Source of the DNA: Marinobacter lutaoensis
GTDB lineage: Bacteria > Pseudomonadota > Gammaproteobacteria > Pseudomonadales > Oleiphilaceae
Assembly (NCBI RefSeq): GCF_001981305.1
Contig: NZ_MSCW01000011.1
Span: forward strand, 1 to 64,000
Direction: 5' to 3'
Length of the DNA: 64,000 bases
Shown: piece after piece, positions 1 through 9,765 of the stretch
How positions within the stretch are numbered: position 1 is the stretch's first letter
How the letters are laid out: each line of letters opens with the position of its first letter
Program-made: the position numbers and the translations under genes
The notes under the pieces: model-generated
What the model was told of the DNA's origin: nothing
What the model saw: only the letters and a program-made list of their open reading frames with translations
Databases searched by the model: none

Positions 1-1235
1 GACGACACGTTCTCGGCAATTTGCTGCCCCCAGCTATTGCTAAAACGCTCATCCGGCCCCAGGACGCCGTCCTTCTTCGAGTGCAGAACGACAATCTGAC
101 GGGCCGCTTTATAGGCCGCAGGAAACACCCCGAGTCCCAGGGGGTGAACATCCCGCTCCGGATCGTTGCTCAGGGCGTTGTCGGCCACGGCCGGTTGCCA
201 GAGAAACAGGTGGTCAACCCAGTTGTAGCGGCCGGTGGTGCCGAGAATGTTCAGGGCGGTCAGCGCCACGCGGGCGCCCAGAGAGTGGGTGATCAGGTTG
301 ACGGCAACGCCCGCATCCTGCAGCTGTTGCAGCAAGGGCACCAGCCGCCGGCCGGCCGCCATGGCCTTGAGTTCCGCCTGGAGGAAATCCGTGGCACCGG
401 TGTCCCCGGGCCAGGAGACGGTGATGATCCGGCTATAGGGCATCCAGTCGCGGCCATCGAAGCCGGCCGCTTTATTCAGTTGATATTCCATGTGCACCGC
501 CCAGTTATGGGCGCCACTTCCGTTGACGTCGCCATCGTCTAAGGTAAACGGATAACCTTCGGCCAGCGCCTCCGGATCCTGTTTGATCGTGGCCTTGTAG
601 GGATGCCACTTGGGGCCGCGGCTGAATGAGCGGGTATTGCCATGCCACTGCGGGCTGCGACGATCACCGTTCAGGAAACGTCCCCAGTCGCCGTGGGCCA
701 CGTTGTAGCCGTGCACAAAAATAAGGGCGTTGTTACCGTTGGCGCGAAAATACGCCAGTTGGTCCGGCGACAGTCTGTCGCCTTGCGGGCTGGCGTCCTC
801 CCTCAGATTAAGGATCACGGGCGGCGGCAGATGAATGGCCGTGGCCTTGCGTTCACCCGGAATGACATCCAGGCGCACGCCCTCCGTCAGTATCTCGCCT
901 GGGACGTAGCGTTGCTTCCGGCTGATCGTGTCAACGCCGATCAGGTGCTCGCCCATGGGGTTCTCCGGCCAGTGCCACCAGACGTGGCCGACCGTGACGT
1001 TATCGAAGCGGGCGAGGGCGTCGTCGTGGGCGTGTGGGTCCGGTCGAAGGTGACCGGCGTATGCCTGCCCTAGGACGTTGCGCAGTTTTCCGGGGTCGGT
1101 GAAGCGCCGGGGGCGGCCGAGGTTGTCGGTGCGGCGCAGTGACACGCGGGCGGTTTCCTGGCAGCAGGCCGGTGCGCCGTACCGGCCCAGTGGCGTGGTG
1201 TTGGGTTCGAAGGGCAGCGGGGTTGAACGGTCCAT
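1..1235 (-). CDS. Lipase-like alpha/beta hydrolase, probable type VI secretion effector (3' end outside window)
   Basis: The frame stays open for 411 codons from an ATG at 1235 to the window edge, so the C-terminus is missing. An oxyanion-type strand (IFVHGYN) lies about 165 residues in. A nucleophile elbow ITHSLGARVAL follows about 150 residues later, where Thr replaces the first Gly of the usual GxSxG. This is the layout of the alpha/beta hydrolase fold and of type VI Tle-like lipases. No signal peptide is visible, as expected for a type VI cargo. The start overlaps the stop of the upstream DUF4123 gene (TGATG), so the two are translationally coupled. The link to type VI secretion comes from that neighbour; the substrate is unknown. 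Confidence 0.72.
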   Translation of the reverse strand, partial: MDRSTPLPFEPNTTPLGRYGAPACCQETARVSLRRTDNLGRPRRFTDPGKLRNVLGQAYAGHLRPDPHAHDDALARFDNVTVGHVWWHWPENPMGEHLIGVDTISRKQRYVPGEILTEGVRLDVIPGERKATAIHLPPPVILNLREDASPQGDRLSPDQLAYFRANGNNALIFVHGYNVAHGDWGRFLNGDRRSPQWHGNTRSFSRGPKWHPYKATIKQDPEALAEGYPFTLDDGDVNGSGAHNWAVHMEYQLNKAAGFDGRDWMPYSRIITVSWPGDTGATDFLQAELKAMAAGRRLVPLLQQLQDAGVAVNLITHSLGARVALTALNILGTTGRYNWVDHLFLWQPAVADNALSNDPERDVHPLGLGVFPAAYKAARQIVVLHSKKDGVLGPDERFSNSWGQQIAENVS

Positions 1236-2098
1236 CAGCGGCCCTCCCGATGTGTCATGTGCGCCAATGTTTCAAGCCGTCCGGACCAAGCTCCAGAACT
1301 GTTTCGGACGATGCTTACCTCTTCGTCCGAAAGTAGCCGGCCTCGGCCGGATTGGTTCAGTACCTCCATACCTTCCAGCAGTCCCTGCTCGCTGGGCGCA
1401 CCGAGTGTTTCCAGTTGCTGGCACCACCGCTGGACCAGGGCTTCCGGCACGCCATGCGTTTCGGCGAACGCGCGAATCAGACGCTCTTTCCGGAAGCGCT
1501 CCGTGGCGACGAGATTGTTTTGGGTCAGGGTCAGCGGTTCCGTCTCGACGGGCTGTGGGACATCACCGGCCGGGAGCCGATGTCGAAGCAGCCGGAACGG
1601 GTCGCCATAGTGTCCGTCAATGGCCGTCAGTGGCCCCAGTATCCGGTGGCGCTGGAGTGCGGTGAGCGACGGGCCGAGTGTGCCCAGCGAGGCGGGATCG
1701 CCATAACGAAACAGGCTGGGACCGAACGGGGTGTTGACCGTGTTCAGGGTAACCCAGTGCTGGCAGAGGGTCTTAAGCGTCAGCTTGTGGCCATACAACG
1801 CGAGGGCCTTGCCTGCCCGGTGGCTGGCCCACAGCCACTCCCTGCAGGCTTCCCGCTCCGGCAGAATGAGTACGGGGCCGGCGGAAGCCTCCTCCGGGCT
1901 CCGGGTGTACATCCAGGGCATGTCGTAAACCGGGGCCGGGTCGTTGGCAAACAGCAACCGCAGTGCATCCGGGTAGGCTGCGAGGTCGAGCAGGAACCCG
2001 CAGGGGGTGTCGGCAGGCCGTTCCGTGGTATAGCGAAATTCCGTCCCTTCCGCGGCAGCGTTGGCGCTGCGCTGGCTGACATCGGTCCTGATGTCCAT
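1235..2098 (-). CDS. DUF4123 domain protein, probable type VI effector adaptor/chaperone
   Basis: 287 residues. The N-terminal half has the look of the DUF4123 family (acidic and aromatic patches such as YDMPWM, then LRRRLFGHGR-type positions read here as HKLTLKTLCQH and a late FRYGDP stretch). DUF4123 proteins (Tap/TEC) load specific effectors onto VgrG spikes. The gene lies immediately upstream of, and overlaps by one base, the lipase-like gene, the usual adaptor-then-effector order. The ATG at 2098 is preceded by AAGGACG. No vgrG or PAAR gene is present in the 15 kb to the right; one may lie beyond the left edge or elsewhere in the genome. The family call is from pattern recognition. Confidence 0.7.
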   Translation of the reverse strand: MDIRTDVSQRSANAAAEGTEFRYTTERPADTPCGFLLDLAAYPDALRLLFANDPAPVYDMPWMYTRSPEEASAGPVLILPEREACREWLWASHRAGKALALYGHKLTLKTLCQHWVTLNTVNTPFGPSLFRYGDPASLGTLGPSLTALQRHRILGPLTAIDGHYGDPFRLLRHRLPAGDVPQPVETEPLTLTQNNLVATERFRKERLIRAFAETHGVPEALVQRWCQQLETLGAPSEQGLLEGMEVLNQSGRGRLLSDEEVSIVRNSSGAWSGRLETLAHMTHREGR

Positions 2099-2227
2099 GA
2101 TGCGTCCTTACATGGGTCTTGCAGTCGGCACCTATGATAGAAAAGTCCGGCCGGACTGTCACCTGACGATGACCTGTCGGGGAGGGGCGCTCCCCGCGGC
2201 GGCCGTTTTCCTGCGAAGGGCAATGAA

Positions 2228-2258
2228 AAAAGGGGAGCCGACGGGCTCCCCTTTGTTG
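2228..2258 (-). terminator. Rho-independent terminator of glnK-amtB
   Basis: Read on the minus strand, an 8-bp GC-rich stem (GGGGAGCC / GGCTCCCC, 4-nt loop) is followed by a run of six T, just past the amtB stop codon. The plus-strand flank is also T-rich, but no plus-strand gene ends here. Confidence 0.85.
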
Positions 2259-2277
2259 GTTTGAGTTCGAGGCAGTT

Positions 2278-3549
2278 TTACTGCTTGCCGCTGACGAACT
2301 CCGGATAGGCTTCCATACCGCATTCGGAGAGGTCGACACCTTCGTACTCGTCTTCCTCGGAAACCCGCAGGCCCATCACGACCTTGATGATGCCCCAGAC
2401 AATCAGGCTGGTGACGAACACCCAGACAAAGATGGTGATGGCACCGATGATCTGGCCGCTGAAGCTGACGTCGCCGTTGGTGACCGGGACCAGCAGCAGG
2501 CCGAGCAGGCCGCAGACACCGTGGACGGAGATGGCGCCGACCGGGTCGTCGATGCGCAGCTTGTCCATGGTGACGATGCTCAGGACCACCAGGATACCGC
2601 CAAGGGCACCGAAGATGGTGGCGGTCAGGGCGCTGGGCGTGGACGGTTCGGCGGTGATCACCACCAAGCCGGCCAGGGCGCCGTTCAGCAGCATGGTCAG
2701 GTCGGCCTTGCCGAACATCAGCCGGGCGGTGATCAGGGCTGCGATTGCGCCGCCAGCGGCAGCGGTGTTGGTGTTCAGGAACACCATGGCCACCGAGTTG
2801 GCATTGGCGATGTCGCCCAGTTTCAGCACGGAGCCGCCGTTGAAGCCGAACCAGCCCATCCACAGGATGAAGGTACCCAGGGTGGCCAGCGGCAGGTTGG
2901 CGCCCGGGAAGGCCCGGATTTCGCCGTTCGGGCCATACTTGCCTTTACGGGCACCGAGCAGTAGGACACCCGCCAGGGCCGCGGCGGCACCCGCCATATG
3001 CACGATACCGGAACCGGCGAAGTCGCTGAAGCCTAGGTCGCCCAGAGTGTACATGCCGAACACGGAGGCCCCGCCCCAGGTCCAGGCGCCTTCCATCGGG
3101 TAGATGAAGCCGGTCATGACGACGGCGAACACCAGGAATGCCCAGAGTTTCATACGCTCGGCCACGGCACCGGAAACGATGGACATGGCGGTTGCGACGA
3201 AGACGACCTGGAAGAAGAAGTCGGAAGCGCCGGAGTAGATGGAGCCGCCCTCGAAGCCGTCCTCACGGCTGGCGAAGTCGCTCAGCACGCTGGCAACGTC
3301 GACGTCACCGATGCCGGCCAGGAAGATATTGCCGCCGTACATGATGGCATAACCGCACACCAGGTACATGATGCAGGCAATGGCGTACAGGGCCACGTTT
3401 TTGGTCAGGATTTCAGTGGTGTTCTTGGCGCGCACGAGACCGGATTCGAGCATGGCGAAACCGGCAGCCATCCACATGACTAATGCGCCCATGACAAGGA
3501 AATAAAACGTATCTATAGCATACTGCAGGTGAAAGAGATTGCTTTCCAT
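2278..3549 (-). CDS. amtB: Ammonium transporter AmtB
   Basis: 423 residues, polytopic inner membrane protein with eleven evident hydrophobic spans. It moves ammonium/ammonia into the cell. The family hallmark DFAGSGIVHMAG near residue 180 carries the first pore histidine (about H184), and AISVHGVCG near residue 318 carries the second. I chose the ATG at 3549 because GGAGGG sits seven bases upstream; a start six codons earlier has no such site. The gene follows glnK in the same direction, the classic glnK-amtB pair in which the PII protein plugs the channel when nitrogen is plentiful. A strong terminator follows. Confidence 0.96.
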   Translation of the reverse strand: MESNLFHLQYAIDTFYFLVMGALVMWMAAGFAMLESGLVRAKNTTEILTKNVALYAIACIMYLVCGYAIMYGGNIFLAGIGDVDVASVLSDFASREDGFEGGSIYSGASDFFFQVVFVATAMSIVSGAVAERMKLWAFLVFAVVMTGFIYPMEGAWTWGGASVFGMYTLGDLGFSDFAGSGIVHMAGAAAALAGVLLLGARKGKYGPNGEIRAFPGANLPLATLGTFILWMGWFGFNGGSVLKLGDIANANSVAMVFLNTNTAAAGGAIAALITARLMFGKADLTMLLNGALAGLVVITAEPSTPSALTATIFGALGGILVVLSIVTMDKLRIDDPVGAISVHGVCGLLGLLLVPVTNGDVSFSGQIIGAITIFVWVFVTSLIVWGIIKVVMGLRVSEEDEYEGVDLSECGMEAYPEFVSGKQ

Positions 3550-3619
3550 TTGAAGCCCTCCGCACAAGGCTCTTGGTTATAAATTTTTTGCGTTGGCTGA
3601 TTCGAGGGTCAGGTCGGAA

Positions 3620-4358
<739 letters not shown>

Positions 4359-4613
4359 GTGAAAGGTCCCCAGGATATCCTTGCCCAGCTCCAGGGCCAG
4401 CTTGGCCAGTTCGTTCCCGACATGGCCCGCGCCGCCCGGGAGGATATCGAGACCCAGGCCCGGGCCACGGTCATGGCCATCCTGTCGCGTTTGGAGCTGG
4501 TGACCCGTGAAGAGTTTGATGCTCAACAGGCGGTCTTGCTGAAAACCCGCGAGAAAGTGGAGGCTCTGGAGGCGCGGGTAGCGGAACTGGAACGGCGTCT
4601 GCTCGACCAATAA
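4359..4613 (+). CDS. ubiK: Ubiquinone biosynthesis accessory factor UbiK (YqiC/BMFP family)
   Basis: 84 residues. The N-terminal half is an amphipathic helix region (DILAQLQGQL...DIETQAR) and the C-terminal third is a strongly heptad-patterned coiled coil (VEALEARVAELERRL), the two-part layout of the BMFP/UbiK family. UbiK binds UbiJ and lipids and is needed for efficient aerobic ubiquinone synthesis. It starts at GTG with GACGAGG upstream. It stands just before comM, as often in this group. Confidence 0.85.
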   Translation: MKGPQDILAQLQGQLGQFVPDMARAAREDIETQARATVMAILSRLELVTREEFDAQQAVLLKTREKVEALEARVAELERRLLDQ

Positions 4614-4664
4614 TGCCCTGAAGGCGGGCAGGAGGCTCGCCTGACAACCACCAAGGAAGGGATC

Positions 4665-6197
4665 ATGCTCGCAATTGTTCACACCCGCGCCAGTCTTGGC
4701 GTGTCCGCCCCGGCGGTGACCGTGGAGGTCCACCTGTCCGGGGGGCTGCCCGCCCTGTCGATTGTCGGCCTGCCGGAAACCGGCGTGCGCGAGAGCCGGG
4801 AGCGGGTCCGCAGTGCTCTGCTCAATGCCGGTTTCGAGTTTCCTGCCCGGCGCATCACCATCAACTTGGCACCCGCCGACCTGCCCAAGGAGGGCGGGCG
4901 TTTCGATTTGCCCATAGCCCTGGGCATCCTGGCCGCGTCGGGCCAGATTCCACCGGACAGTCTGCGTGCCTACGAGTTTGTCGGTGAATTGTCGCTGGAC
5001 GGTGCGCTGCGCCCTCTCAAAGGGGTTCTGCCGGCGGTACTGGCTGCGCGGGCGGAGGGTCGCGGGCTGCTGGTTCCTCAGGCCAATGCCGAGGAGGCGG
5101 CGCTGGCCAGCCGGGGCGATGTGTTGTCGGCGTCGCACCTGCTGGCGGTTACCGAGCACTTGTGTGGCCGGGCCACCCTGGTGCCGGTTGCGGCGGCATC
5201 GCCGGAATCGTTTTCCAAGGCCGTCGCGGAATTGCCGGACCTGGCCGACGTCCGGGGGCAGGCGGTTCCCCGGCGGGCGCTGGAGGTGGCCGCCGCCGGA
5301 GGCCATAACCTGTTGCTGTTCGGGCCTCCGGGAACCGGTAAGAGCATGTTGGCCAGCCGCCTGCCGGGGATACTGCCGCCTTTGTCGGACGAGGCTGCGC
5401 TGGAGGTGGCCAGCATCCACTCGGTGGCCGGACAGCCGGTGCGTGAGGGCCGCTGGCGGGAGCCACCGTTTCGGGCCCCGCACCACACCGCCTCGGCGGT
5501 AGCCCTGGTGGGCGGCGGCGGCAGCCCACGGCCTGGGGAAATCTCCCTGGCCCATCGTGGGGTTCTGTTTCTGGACGAGCTGCCGGAATTCGAGCGCCGG
5601 GTTCTGGAGGTGCTGCGCGAACCCATGGAATCGGGGGAAATCGTCATCAGCCGGGCCGCCCGGCAGGTCCGCTTTCCTGCCCGGTTCCAGGTAATTGGTG
5701 CGATGAACCCCTGCCCGTGCGGCTATCTGGGCCACCCCACCGTGCCATGTCAGTGCACGCCCGCCCAGGTGACCCGGTATCGTGCCAGGATTTCCGGCCC
5801 CCTGCTGGACCGTTTCGACCTGCACGTAGAGGTGCCAGTGCAGGCCGGTGATGTGTTGATGCACCCGGGGGCAGGGGACGAATGCAGCGCCGAGGTACGA
5901 GGCCGGGTCGAGCGGGCCCGAGCCCGTCAACAGGCTCGGGGCCGGCTCAATGCCGTGCTGTCGGGGCGGGCACTGACACAGGCGTGTGCCCTGGACCGTG
6001 CCGGCGAACGCCTGCTGACCGGCGCCATGGAACGTCTGGGGTTATCGGCCCGAGCGTTGCACCGGATCCTGCGGGTGGCCCGGACGCTGGCGGATCTGGA
6101 GGGCGCGTCCTCGGTGACCCAGGCGCATTTGGTGGAAGCCTTGGGCTATCGCCAGCTCGACCGGCAGACGGGGGCCGGCGTGCGGGTTTCCTCGTAA
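4665..6197 (+). CDS. comM: YifB/ComM family AAA+ ATPase (Mg-chelatase-like)
   Basis: 510 residues. Residues 1-170 form the Lon-protease-like fold of the ChlI/ComM N-terminal domain (SIVGLPETGVRESRERV). Walker A is LLFGPPGTGKSMLASR near residue 220 and Walker B is VLFLDELPEF near 300. The C-terminal Mg-chelatase subdomain includes the MNPCPCGYLGH zinc-like motif. ComM is a hexameric helicase that promotes branch migration during natural transformation in Vibrio and Acinetobacter. AGGAAGGG precedes the ATG. Together with the pilT/pilU genes 10 kb away it fits a possibly transformable cell, though this family is widespread in non-competent bacteria. Confidence 0.92.
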   Translation: MLAIVHTRASLGVSAPAVTVEVHLSGGLPALSIVGLPETGVRESRERVRSALLNAGFEFPARRITINLAPADLPKEGGRFDLPIALGILAASGQIPPDSLRAYEFVGELSLDGALRPLKGVLPAVLAARAEGRGLLVPQANAEEAALASRGDVLSASHLLAVTEHLCGRATLVPVAAASPESFSKAVAELPDLADVRGQAVPRRALEVAAAGGHNLLLFGPPGTGKSMLASRLPGILPPLSDEAALEVASIHSVAGQPVREGRWREPPFRAPHHTASAVALVGGGGSPRPGEISLAHRGVLFLDELPEFERRVLEVLREPMESGEIVISRAARQVRFPARFQVIGAMNPCPCGYLGHPTVPCQCTPAQVTRYRARISGPLLDRFDLHVEVPVQAGDVLMHPGAGDECSAEVRGRVERARARQQARGRLNAVLSGRALTQACALDRAGERLLTGAMERLGLSARALHRILRVARTLADLEGASSVTQAHLVEALGYRQLDRQTGAGVRVSS

Positions 6198-6266
6198 CCG
6201 GGCCGACTCTGGTAAACTGTGCAGCTGTTTGCCCATGAGATCCCAAGCCTGGGAATAGGAAACCCG

Positions 6267-7001
6267 ATGACTGAGCAGAACGAACCGAAACAGAATCCGA
6301 GCCAGGCCGGTGAGTCACCGGTGACTACCCGACGCGGTGTCCGCAGCTTCGTGCTACGCCAGGGGCGTATGACCGAGGGCCAGAAGAAAGCGTTTGATCG
6401 AGGCTGGGCCAAGTATGGGCTGAGCCGGGAAGACGGCATGATCGACCCGCGCGAGGTCTTTGGCCGGGACGCCATGCTCAACCTGGAGATCGGCTTCGGC
6501 ATGGGCCAGTCGCTGGCGGAGATGGCCGAGGCGGCCCCGGAGCAGGATTTCATCGGCGTGGAGGTGCACCTGCCAGGCGTCGGTGCCTTGCTCAAAGAAA
6601 TCGAGCACCGGGGGCTGGAGAATATCCGCATTTACAACATCGATGCCAATGACGTCATCGATCTGTGCCTGCCGGACGCCTGTTTGGACCGGGTGATGGT
6701 GTTCTTCCCGGACCCCTGGCCCAAGAAGAAACACCACAAACGCCGTCTGATCCAACCCGGATTCGTGCAACGCCTCCGCCACAAGCTGCGGGTGGGTGGC
6801 CTGCTGCACTTGGCCACCGATTGGGAAAACTACGCCGAGCACATGATGGAGGTGATGAGCGAGGCGGAGGGGTTCGCCAATACCCAGGGGCCGGGCCAGT
6901 TTTCACCCCGTCCGGAGGATCGTCCGGTCACCAAGTTCGAGCAGCGTGGTGAACGCCTGGGCCACGGGGTGTGGGACCTGCTGTTCCGTCGGACCAACTG
7001 A
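6267..7001 (+). CDS. trmB: tRNA (guanine-N7-)-methyltransferase TrmB
   Basis: 244 residues. It makes m7G46 in the tRNA variable loop using S-adenosylmethionine. The SAM-binding motif [12 protein letters not shown] and the diagnostic [15 protein letters not shown] are present. The ATG at 6267 has AGGA at proper distance; an upstream in-frame start at 6219 lacks a binding site. The gene is convergent with the next leftward gene, with only ten bases between the stop codons. Confidence 0.95.
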   Translation: MTEQNEPKQNPSQAGESPVTTRRGVRSFVLRQGRMTEGQKKAFDRGWAKYGLSREDGMIDPREVFGRDAMLNLEIGFGMGQSLAEMAEAAPEQDFIGVEVHLPGVGALLKEIEHRGLENIRIYNIDANDVIDLCLPDACLDRVMVFFPDPWPKKKHHKRRLIQPGFVQRLRHKLRVGGLLHLATDWENYAEHMMEVMSEAEGFANTQGPGQFSPRPEDRPVTKFEQRGERLGHGVWDLLFRRTN

Positions 7002-7011
7002 TCCTTCGTCT

Positions 7012-7548
7012 TCAGCCCAAGGGCAGCGGGTGGCGTCGTGCCGCCCGGATCACCACCAGCCCGGCCAAGCCGAGCGTCAGGCCGGTGAACTTGATCAGGG
7101 CGCAGACGGTGGCGGCCAGGCTGACCAGATCGGTGGGTGGGTTGAAATTGTTCAGCAGCAGGATGTTCTCCGCCACGTCGCCCAGGCCGGCGGTGATGAA
7201 CAGGCTGCGCACCCAGCGGGCCACCTTGCGTTCGCGGATGCCGGGTCGGTCACGCATCAGGAAGCGGGTCAGGTGGAGCAGCGCCATCAGGTAGGTGGTG
7301 ATGAACACGAAGTCCAACCACAGAGAGGTCTGTGCCCACAGGTGCCCGGCGCTGTGCCAGCTGTTGAGAATATCGTGGGCTTGGTCGGCGGTTACCGCCA
7401 GCTGGAAACTGACGATGCCCTGGGGCGCCGAATCGGTCTGCAGCGGCAGATTGATCAGCACCAGCGCGGCCAGCATGACCGCCGCCGACAGCAGGCTTGT
7501 CTTCAGTGCCTTGGGCAGGCTCGCCCATCCATGTTGTTCCGGCTCCAT
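7012..7548 (-). CDS. Inner membrane protein of unknown function
   Basis: 178 residues with about four hydrophobic spans (near residues 18-36, 78-95, 112-130 and 150-172), so an integral inner membrane protein. I do not recognise a functional family. A central WxDFVFITTYLMAL and a GDVAENILLL stretch look conserved in style. It starts at an ATG overlapping the hemW stop (TGATG), so it is the last, translationally coupled gene of the metX-metW-rdgB-hemW run. A GTG one codon earlier is possible. Confidence 0.75.
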   Translation of the reverse strand: MEPEQHGWASLPKALKTSLLSAAVMLAALVLINLPLQTDSAPQGIVSFQLAVTADQAHDILNSWHSAGHLWAQTSLWLDFVFITTYLMALLHLTRFLMRDRPGIRERKVARWVRSLFITAGLGDVAENILLLNNFNPPTDLVSLAATVCALIKFTGLTLGLAGLVVIRAARRHPLPLG

Positions 7549-8699
7549 CACAGAAAACGCTCCAGCAGGCTGTTGAGGTAGCGCTGTCCCAGGTCCGTTG
7601 CCTGCAGCCGCCCGTCCACCAGCAGATCTTCATTTCGCAGTTGCTCAAGTTGTACCGCAACTGACGAAAGGGGTAAACCCGTACGCTCCGTGAACAGATC
7701 CTCGTCCACCCCGTTTTTCAGCCTCAGCGCGTTCATCATGAACTCCAGGGCCCGCTCTTCCGGCTGGATTGGCTCGGAACCGGCGGTGCGGCTGCCGATC
7801 CGTTTCAGGTAGGCCTCGGGCTGACGGGTTTTCCAGTATCTCAGTATGCGCCCGTCCGCCAGACTCACCTTGCCGTGGGCCCCTGCGCCGAGGGCGAGGT
7901 AGTCGCCGAAAGTCCAGTAGTTGAGGTTGTGGCGGGAGGCTCGGCCGGGCTGGCTCCAGGCGGAAACCTCATAGTCGGAGAAGCCATGGTCCCGGAGCAG
8001 CGCCGAGCCGGCCTGGTAGATCTGCCAGAGCCGATCATCGTCCGGTAACGGCGGGGGGCGGCTGTAGAACTCGGTGTTGGGCTCCAGGGTCAGCTGGTAC
8101 CAGGACAGGTGGGGTGGCTGGTGGGCCAGGGCTTCGCGGAGGTCGGCCCGTGCCTGATCCGGAGTCTGTTGGGGCAGGCCGTGCATCAGGTCGAGGTTGA
8201 AGTTGTCGAAACCGGCCAGGCGGGCGGCCTCGGCGGCCCGGTGAGCGGCGGCGCGGTCGTGGATTCGGCCCAGCACGCGCAGCTGCTCCGGGTCGAAGCT
8301 CTGAATGCCGATGGACAGCCGGTTGATGCCCGCCTGTCGGAAGTCGCGGAAGCGTCCCTGGTCGACCGTGCCGGGGTTGGCCTCCAGGGTGATTTCGGCC
8401 TCCTCGGCAAAGGTCAGGGTCTGTCGAAGCCGTTCGAACAGCCGGAAGTAGAAGTCGCCGCTCATCAGGGACGGCGTGCCGCCCCCAATGAATACGGTGC
8501 GGATCGGGCGGCCGCCAACGAATCCCAGATCCGGCTCCAGGTCTTCCAGCAGCGCTGTCAGGTAGGCCGCTTCCGGGACGCCCGGGTCACGCAGGGCGTG
8601 GGAGTTGAAGTCACAGTATGGGCACTTGCGCACGCACCAGGGGATGTGGATGTACAGACTGAGGGGCGGGTGCACCGCCACCGGTGCCGCAGTGGCCAT
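7548..8699 (-). CDS. hemW: Heme chaperone HemW (radical SAM, HemN-like)
   Basis: 383 residues from the ATG at 8699. The radical-SAM cluster motif CVRKCPYC (Cx3Cx2C) sits near residue 23, followed by the HemW-typical FNSHA. The GGGTPSLM SAM-binding loop and the C-terminal HemN domain are present. HemW binds heme and is not the coproporphyrinogen oxidase it was once named for. Another ATG at 8714, overlapping the rdgB stop by eleven bases, is an alternative start; neither has a strong ribosome site. It follows rdgB directly, as in pseudomonads. Confidence 0.92.
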   Translation of the reverse strand: MATAAPVAVHPPLSLYIHIPWCVRKCPYCDFNSHALRDPGVPEAAYLTALLEDLEPDLGFVGGRPIRTVFIGGGTPSLMSGDFYFRLFERLRQTLTFAEEAEITLEANPGTVDQGRFRDFRQAGINRLSIGIQSFDPEQLRVLGRIHDRAAAHRAAEAARLAGFDNFNLDLMHGLPQQTPDQARADLREALAHQPPHLSWYQLTLEPNTEFYSRPPPLPDDDRLWQIYQAGSALLRDHGFSDYEVSAWSQPGRASRHNLNYWTFGDYLALGAGAHGKVSLADGRILRYWKTRQPEAYLKRIGSRTAGSEPIQPEERALEFMMNALRLKNGVDEDLFTERTGLPLSSVAVQLEQLRNEDLLVDGRLQATDLGQRYLNSLLERFL

Positions 8700-8703
8700 T
8701 GGC

Positions 8704-9303
8704 TCAGAGCTCATCGCCCAGGTGATCGAGCAGTTGTCGCAGGGCGCGGCCCCGGTGACTGATGCGCCCCTTCTGCTCGCGACTGAGTTCGGCGGCACTG
8801 CAGCCCTGTTCCGGCACCCAGAACACGGGGTCGTAGCCGAAGCCGCCGTGCCCCCGGGGCTCGGTCAGGATCCGGCCGGGCCAGCGACCGTGACAGATGA
8901 TGGGGGTCGGGTCGTCGGCATGCCGGAGGTAGACCAGCACACAGTGAAACTGCGCGCTACGCCGGGGTTCCGGCACATCGGCCAGGGCGGTCAGCAGGGC
9001 CTGGATGTTGTCGGCGTCGGAGGCACCGTCCCCGGCAAACCGGGCTGAACGCACGCCGGGGCGTCCGTCCAGGGCGTCCACCGCCAAGCCACTGTCGTCC
9101 GCCAGGGCGGGCAATCCGGTGGCGCGGGCGGCGTGGCGGGCTTTGATGAGGGCATTCTCCACGAAGGTGATCGCGGGCTCCTCGGCCTCAGTCACGCCCA
9201 ACTCACCCTGGGCCACGGGGCTCAGCCCCAGGGGGGCGAGCAGGTCGGTCAGTTCGGCGATCTTGCCGCGGTTGTTGCTGGCGATGACGAGCTTGCGGGT
9301 CAT
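8704..9303 (-). CDS. rdgB: XTP/dITP diphosphatase RdgB
   Basis: 199 residues, usual length. It hydrolyses non-canonical purine triphosphates (dITP, XTP), keeping inosine and xanthine out of DNA. The start [14 protein letters not shown], the central [12 protein letters not shown] and the C-terminal ISHRGRAL are the family signatures. The ATG lies three bases beyond the stop of the DUF4426 gene, so expression is probably coupled. Confidence 0.96.
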   Translation of the reverse strand: MTRKLVIASNNRGKIAELTDLLAPLGLSPVAQGELGVTEAEEPAITFVENALIKARHAARATGLPALADDSGLAVDALDGRPGVRSARFAGDGASDADNIQALLTALADVPEPRRSAQFHCVLVYLRHADDPTPIICHGRWPGRILTEPRGHGGFGYDPVFWVPEQGCSAAELSREQKGRISHRGRALRQLLDHLGDEL

Positions 9304-9306
9304 GGG

Positions 9307-9765
9307 TTACTCGCTGAACAGTGTATGAGCGAAGCGGATCGGCAGGTCCTGGCCGTGTCCGCTGGGCCGCGAGGTGATGTTGAAGGTCATCAGCTCGCCG
9401 GGGCGGTACTGGTATTCGGCGATGAAGTAAACGGCGTCCCCCTCCTGAATGCGACGGAACGCCAGGAAGTTGACCTGCTGGATGTCGTTGGTGACCTTGC
9501 CCTCGACCTGGCCGGTGACCGGCTTCAGGGTGCCGTCCGCCTGCTCCCGCATGATCGCGATGTTGATGATACCAATGCCATTGCTGCGCCGGAGACCGTT
9601 GGCCTCGGCCACTTCGGGGGCGAGGAAGGTGCTGGGCAGCACACTCCAGTGAACCTGGTAGTCACCGAAGTCCTCGGCCCCGGCGGCGTGGGCGGCCAGG
9701 CTGGCCAGTAACAGCAGGGGGGCGGCGAAGGCGGCCACCCGAGGGTAGAGAGATCGGCGGATCAT
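9307..9765 (-). CDS. DUF4426 periplasmic protein
   Basis: 152 residues with a clear signal peptide (hydrophobic core 12-26, cleavage near AHAAG). The mature part is a small beta-rich domain rich in NITSRPSG-type strands. The family has no assigned function but sits between metW and rdgB in many gammaproteobacteria, as here. The ATG overlaps the metW stop by four bases (ATGA), and this start excludes a long upstream extension that is only the shadow of metW. Confidence 0.85.
   Translation of the reverse strand: MIRRSLYPRVAAFAAPLLLLASLAAHAAGAEDFGDYQVHWSVLPSTFLAPEVAEANGLRRSNGIGIINIAIMREQADGTLKPVTGQVEGKVTNDIQQVNFLAFRRIQEGDAVYFIAEYQYRPGELMTFNITSRPSGHGQDLPIRFAHTLFSE

Noticed and set aside
1352..2137. 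Long plus-strand open frame opposite the DUF4123 gene
   Set aside because: High-GC shadow of a supported minus-strand gene; no ribosome site and an unnatural composition. The same holds for long antisense frames over the dynamin-like gene, polA, pilT/pilU, recG, spoT and rpoD.
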